From positions 1 through 5,295 of the forward strand of contig JACZTQ010000231.1 of assembly GCA_022573605.1 (NCBI GenBank): a DNA stretch of 5,295 nucleotides. Reading direction: 5' to 3'. Shown here one piece after another: positions 5,208 through 5,295 of the stretch. Made by a program: the position numbers and the translations under genes. The notes under the pieces are model-generated. The model did no database searches, had not been told where the DNA came from, and saw only the letters and a program-made list of their open reading frames with translations. The stretch comes from Pseudomonadota bacterium. Its GTDB lineage: Bacteria; Pseudomonadota; Alphaproteobacteria; Rhodobacterales; Rhodobacteraceae. Every line of letters begins with the position of its first letter. Position 1 is the first letter of the stretch.

Positions 5208-5232
5208 CTTCGCCGGGACCGGGCGGCACATA
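5204..5232 (+). promoter_or_regulatory. Candidate promoter for the downstream (lepB) unit
   Basis: TTGACT at 5204-5209, overlapping the acpS stop codon, is followed after 17 nt by CACATA (5227-5232). The -35 has five consensus bases and fits the CTTGAC form common in alphaproteobacteria; the -10 is weak but has the CATAG look often seen in GC-rich members of this class. It lies about 50 nt before ATG 5282. Confidence 0.45.
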
Positions 5233-5281
5233 GCCCCGACCTCGCCCCCCCTGACACGAGCCTGATTGGAAAGCGCTCCGC

Positions 5282-5295
5282 ATGGCCAGCAAACA
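5282..5295 (+). CDS. lepB: Start of next gene, probably signal peptidase I (partial)
   Basis: Only ATG GCC AGC AAA plus two bases are present (MASK...). GGAAAG at 5268-5273, 8 nt upstream, is a plausible ribosome binding site, so a start here is likely. The identity rests on gene order only: acpS is commonly followed by lepB, rnc and era in alphaproteobacteria. LepB cleaves signal peptides from exported proteins at the inner membrane. The residues seen cannot confirm this. Confidence 0.45.

Overview
The window is GC-rich and carries a compact block of housekeeping genes, all on the + strand: rpoZ, a bifunctional rel/spoT, a DUF2062 membrane protein, pdxJ, acpS and the first codons of what is probably lepB. 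This order, the MARVTVEDC start of omega, the RFKD-type single Rel enzyme and the clustering of GANTC sites outside genes all point to an alphaproteobacterium. A Rhodospirillales-type purple or spirillum-like lineage is my best guess; the species cannot be told from the sequence.

Layout. Positions 1-550 hold no gene I can support. This stretch is packed with palindromes: imperfect hairpins at 101-130, 160-183 and 188-212, a perfect 40-bp inverted repeat at 217-312 whose arms are G-quadruplex motifs on opposite strands, and three tandem ~44-nt units at 311-443, each with a 9-bp hairpin. A candidate promoter follows at 480-507, then rpoZ (551-910). A strong terminator-like hairpin (913-969) and two further hairpins fill the 158-nt leader of rel (GTG start at 1069, ends 3276). 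The DUF2062 gene (3343-3963) overlaps pdxJ (3950-4744) by 14 nt. A 10-codon mini-ORF (4741-4773) bridges pdxJ to acpS (4770-5207). A candidate promoter overlapping the acpS stop then leads into the putative lepB start at 5282.

How the genes fit together. Rel makes and degrades (p)ppGpp, and omega contributes to a ppGpp site on RNA polymerase, so maker and receptor of the alarmone sit side by side, as rpoZ and spoT do in E. coli. PdxJ closes the pyridoxine 5'-phosphate ring and AcpS loads the phosphopantetheine arm on acyl carrier protein. The tight spacing from rel to acpS suggests one transcription unit, with lepB possibly having its own promoter.

The coding content is ordinary and conserved. 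I see no undescribed multi-gene system. The points worth a second look are in the noncoding DNA: the repeat array with a compensatory base-pair change, the 40-bp G4-bearing palindrome, the structured rel leader, and the ATGA-to-ATGA mini-ORF before acpS.
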